From assembly GCF_037152535.1 (NCBI RefSeq), contig NZ_JBBCMA010000001.1, positions 1,116,001 through 1,180,000 on the forward strand: DNA of 64,000 bases, given 5' to 3'. Position numbers and translations under genes: made by a program. Under the pieces are notes generated by a model that was given only the letters and a program-made list of their open reading frames with translations, was not told the origin of the DNA and did no database searches. The stretch is from Leclercia sp. AS011 (GTDB lineage: Bacteria > Pseudomonadota > Gammaproteobacteria > Enterobacterales > Enterobacteriaceae). Positions 63,101 through 64,000 of this stretch are shown here, piece after piece; positions within the stretch are counted from its first letter, which is position 1; the number at the start of each line of letters is the position of its first letter.

Positions 63101-63875
63101 GCGGCACGTTGGAGCCCCAGGCGATGATGTAGCTGGAGTTATACCAGTCGGCGGACTCCGGCACGTCGGTCTGTTCGCCCCAGGTCATCGGCGAGGCGGG
63201 GGGCAGGTCGCAGTACCAGTCGTAGAAGCTCAGGCAGGTACCGCCCAGCAGGGAGAGGTAGCGGGTGCCGGCGGCGTAGGAGACCATCGACATTGCCGGG
63301 ATGGGTGAGAAGCCCGCCACCCGGTCCGGGCCGTAGTGTTTGATGGTCCAGACGTTGGCGGCGGCGATCAGCTGGTTCAGCTCTTTCCAGTTCGAGCGGA
63401 TAAACCCGCCGTGGCCCCGCGCCTGCTTGTAGCTCTGGCTTTTTTGCGGGTCATTCTGAATGGCGTTCCAGGCCAGCACCGGATCGCTGTGCTGTGCCAG
63501 CGCCTCCCGCCACGGCTCGATCAGCTTGCGGCGCACCAGCGGGTACTTCAGGCGGTTAGCGCTGTAGAGATACCAGGAGTAGCTGGCCCCGCGCGGGCAG
63601 CCGCGCGGTTCGTGATTCGGCAGGTCGGGGCGGGTGCGGGGGTAGTCGGTCTGCTGGGTTTCCCAGGTGACCAGGCCATTCTTGACGTAGATTTTCCAGC
63701 TACAGGAGCCGGTACAGTTCACGCCGTGGGTGGATCGCACAATTTTGTCGAACTGCCATCGCTGGCGATAGCTGTCCTCCCAGTCGCGGTTGGTGTGCAT
63801 CACCTGACCGTGTCCATCTGCGAAGGTCTCGCCTTTGAGTTTGAAATAACGAAAGCGATCCAACAATTTACTCAT
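60135..63875 (-). CDS. narZ: Nitrate reductase Z alpha subunit (catalytic)
   Basis: A 1246-residue molybdenum enzyme, identical in length to E. coli NarZ. The start is the ATG at 63875 (MSKLLDRFRYFKLKGETFADG), which has AGGAG seven bases upstream; the frame runs ten codons further without a ribosome site. The FS0 cluster ligands His and three Cys are in 'THGVNCTGSCSW' and 'PRGCPRGASYSW'. It reduces nitrate to nitrite with quinol electrons through NarY/NarV, using bis-MGD molybdenum. The gene is complete. Confidence 0.95.
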   Translation of the reverse strand: MSKLLDRFRYFKLKGETFADGHGQVMHTNRDWEDSYRQRWQFDKIVRSTHGVNCTGSCSWKIYVKNGLVTWETQQTDYPRTRPDLPNHEPRGCPRGASYSWYLYSANRLKYPLVRRKLIEPWREALAQHSDPVLAWNAIQNDPQKSQSYKQARGHGGFIRSNWKELNQLIAAANVWTIKHYGPDRVAGFSPIPAMSMVSYAAGTRYLSLLGGTCLSFYDWYCDLPPASPMTWGEQTDVPESADWYNSSYIIAWGSNVPQTRTPDAHFFTEVRYKGTKTIAITPDFSEVAKLSDQWLAPKQGTDSALAMAMGHVILKEFHLDNPSDYFLNYCRRYTDMPMLVMLDPREDGSYVPGRMLRASDLADGLGEANNPEWKTVAFTASGDLVVPNGSIGFRWGEKGKWNLEPQAAGQETELALSLLDTRDTVAGVAFPYFGGNENPHFRSVKQDPVLVRQLPVKTLTLADGRQLHVASVYDLVLANYGLDRGLEDTLAAKDYAEIKAYTPAWGEQITGVPRRHIEQIAREFADTAHKTHGRSMIILGAGVNHWYHMDMNYRGMINMLVFCGCVGKSGGGWSHYVGQEKLRPQTGWLPLAFALDWNRPPRQMNSTSFFYNHASQWRYEKLTAQELLSPLADASKFTGHLIDFNVRAERMGWLPSAPQLNLNPLHIKAQADAVGMSPQEYTAQALRSGDIRMACEQPDSGNNHPRNLFVWRSNLLGSSGKGHEYMLKYLLGTESGIQGEDLGSTDDVKPEEVEWQTAAIEGKLDLLVTLDFRMSSTCLFSDIVLPTATWYEKDDMNTSDMHPFIHPLSAAVDPAWESRSDWEIYKGIAKVFSEVCVGHLGTETDVVLQPLQHDSPAELSQPFDIADWRKGECDLIPGKTAPNIAVVERNYPETYERFTALGPLLDKLGNGGKGISWNTQDEVDFLGKLNYVKLDGPAKGRPRIETAIDASEVILALAPETNGQVAVKAWEALAEFTGREHSHLALNKEDEKIRFRDIQAQPRKIISSPTWSGIESEHVSYNAGYTNVHELIPWRTLSGRQQLYQDHQWMRAFGESLVAYRPPIDTRSVTHMREIPPNGFPEKALNFLTPHQKWGIHSTYSENLLMQTLSRGGPIVWISETDARELGIEDNDWIECFNANGALTARAVVSQRVPPGMTMMYHAQERILNIPGSEVTGRRGGIHNSVTRVCPKPTHMIGGYAQLAYGFNYYGTVGSNRDEFIMIRKMKNINWLDGEGRDQVQEAKK

Positions 63876-63944
63876 GACGTTTCTCCTGACGGAGTGACGC
63901 ACCACCCCGTGGTTACACTGCTCACAAAAAAATTGAACTACGCG

Positions 63945-64000
63945 TTATGATTTGACGTGCTTCTGACGACGGCCATACACCAGCCAGGTGACGAACACGC
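63945..64000 (-). CDS. narU: Nitrate/nitrite transporter NarU (C-terminal fragment)
   Basis: Only the last 17 codons and stop are in the window, reading 'VFVTWLVYGRRQKHVKS'. This is the basic tail after the last membrane helix expected for NarU/NarK. The position directly upstream of narZ, on the same strand, is that of narU in E. coli. The assignment rests mainly on synteny. Confidence 0.72.
   Translation of the reverse strand, partial: VFVTWLVYGRRQKHVKS

Overview
The window is chromosomal DNA of a motile member of the Enterobacteriaceae, probably from the Enterobacter/Leclercia/Lelliottia neighbourhood. The genus is inferred from recalled protein resemblance and gene order, not from a search. 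The backbone follows the E. coli order ydcU-ydcV-patD ... ortT ... ydcY-ydcZ-mnaT-curA-mcbR-pqqU-yncE-ansP ... yncG ... nhoA ... narV-narW-narY-narZ-narU. Long accessory blocks sit in the gaps. I see no rRNA, tRNA or CRISPR array.

Region 1-6.3 kb: the end of a putrescine/spermidine-type ABC transporter (ydcUV) and patD are followed by an orphan flagellin gene. That gene has its own sigma-28 promoter. Next come the nitrosative-stress pair yeaR-yoaG, which lies elsewhere in E. coli, with an NsrR-like operator. A 25-codon gene, ortT, and an alpha/beta hydrolase preceded by a LexA-type box complete the region.

Region 6.3-17.2 kb: srfA-srfB-srfC form a tight operon (membrane protein, Hsp70/actin-like ATPase, degenerate P-loop protein). 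A lone DppA-like binding protein and ydcY follow. About 2 kb of prophage scar then ends in a dead lambda-type integrase tail and carries three small exported proteins.

Region 17.2-26.1 kb is mostly conserved backbone: ydcZ, mnaT, a divergent XRE-cupin regulator with paired repeat operators, curA, mcbR, pqqU and yncE around a Fur-like box, and ansP.

Region 26.4-40.5 kb is accessory. It holds a LysR/cupin pair, a two-gene membrane module (MASE1-PAS protein plus a DUF308 protein with a papain-like domain), an Aer-like chemoreceptor and a P-loop kinase. An eight-gene operon then encodes flavin monooxygenases, an M20 deacylase, a GNAT acetyltransferase and an amino-acid ABC transporter with two binding proteins. 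Its gene content mirrors the Bacillus yxe operon for salvage of S-(2-succino)cysteine.

Region 40.5-64 kb: yncG and pptA, then a tartrate (ttu-like) catabolic cluster, an oxidoreductase, a LysR regulator and a metallo-beta-lactamase-fold hydrolase. A second EF-G gene is followed by a lipoprotein trypsin-like protease. A flavin reductase, an Fe(III)-type ABC importer, nhoA, and the narZYWV nitrate reductase operon with the tail of narU close the window. Seven REP/BIME repeats mark gene ends throughout.
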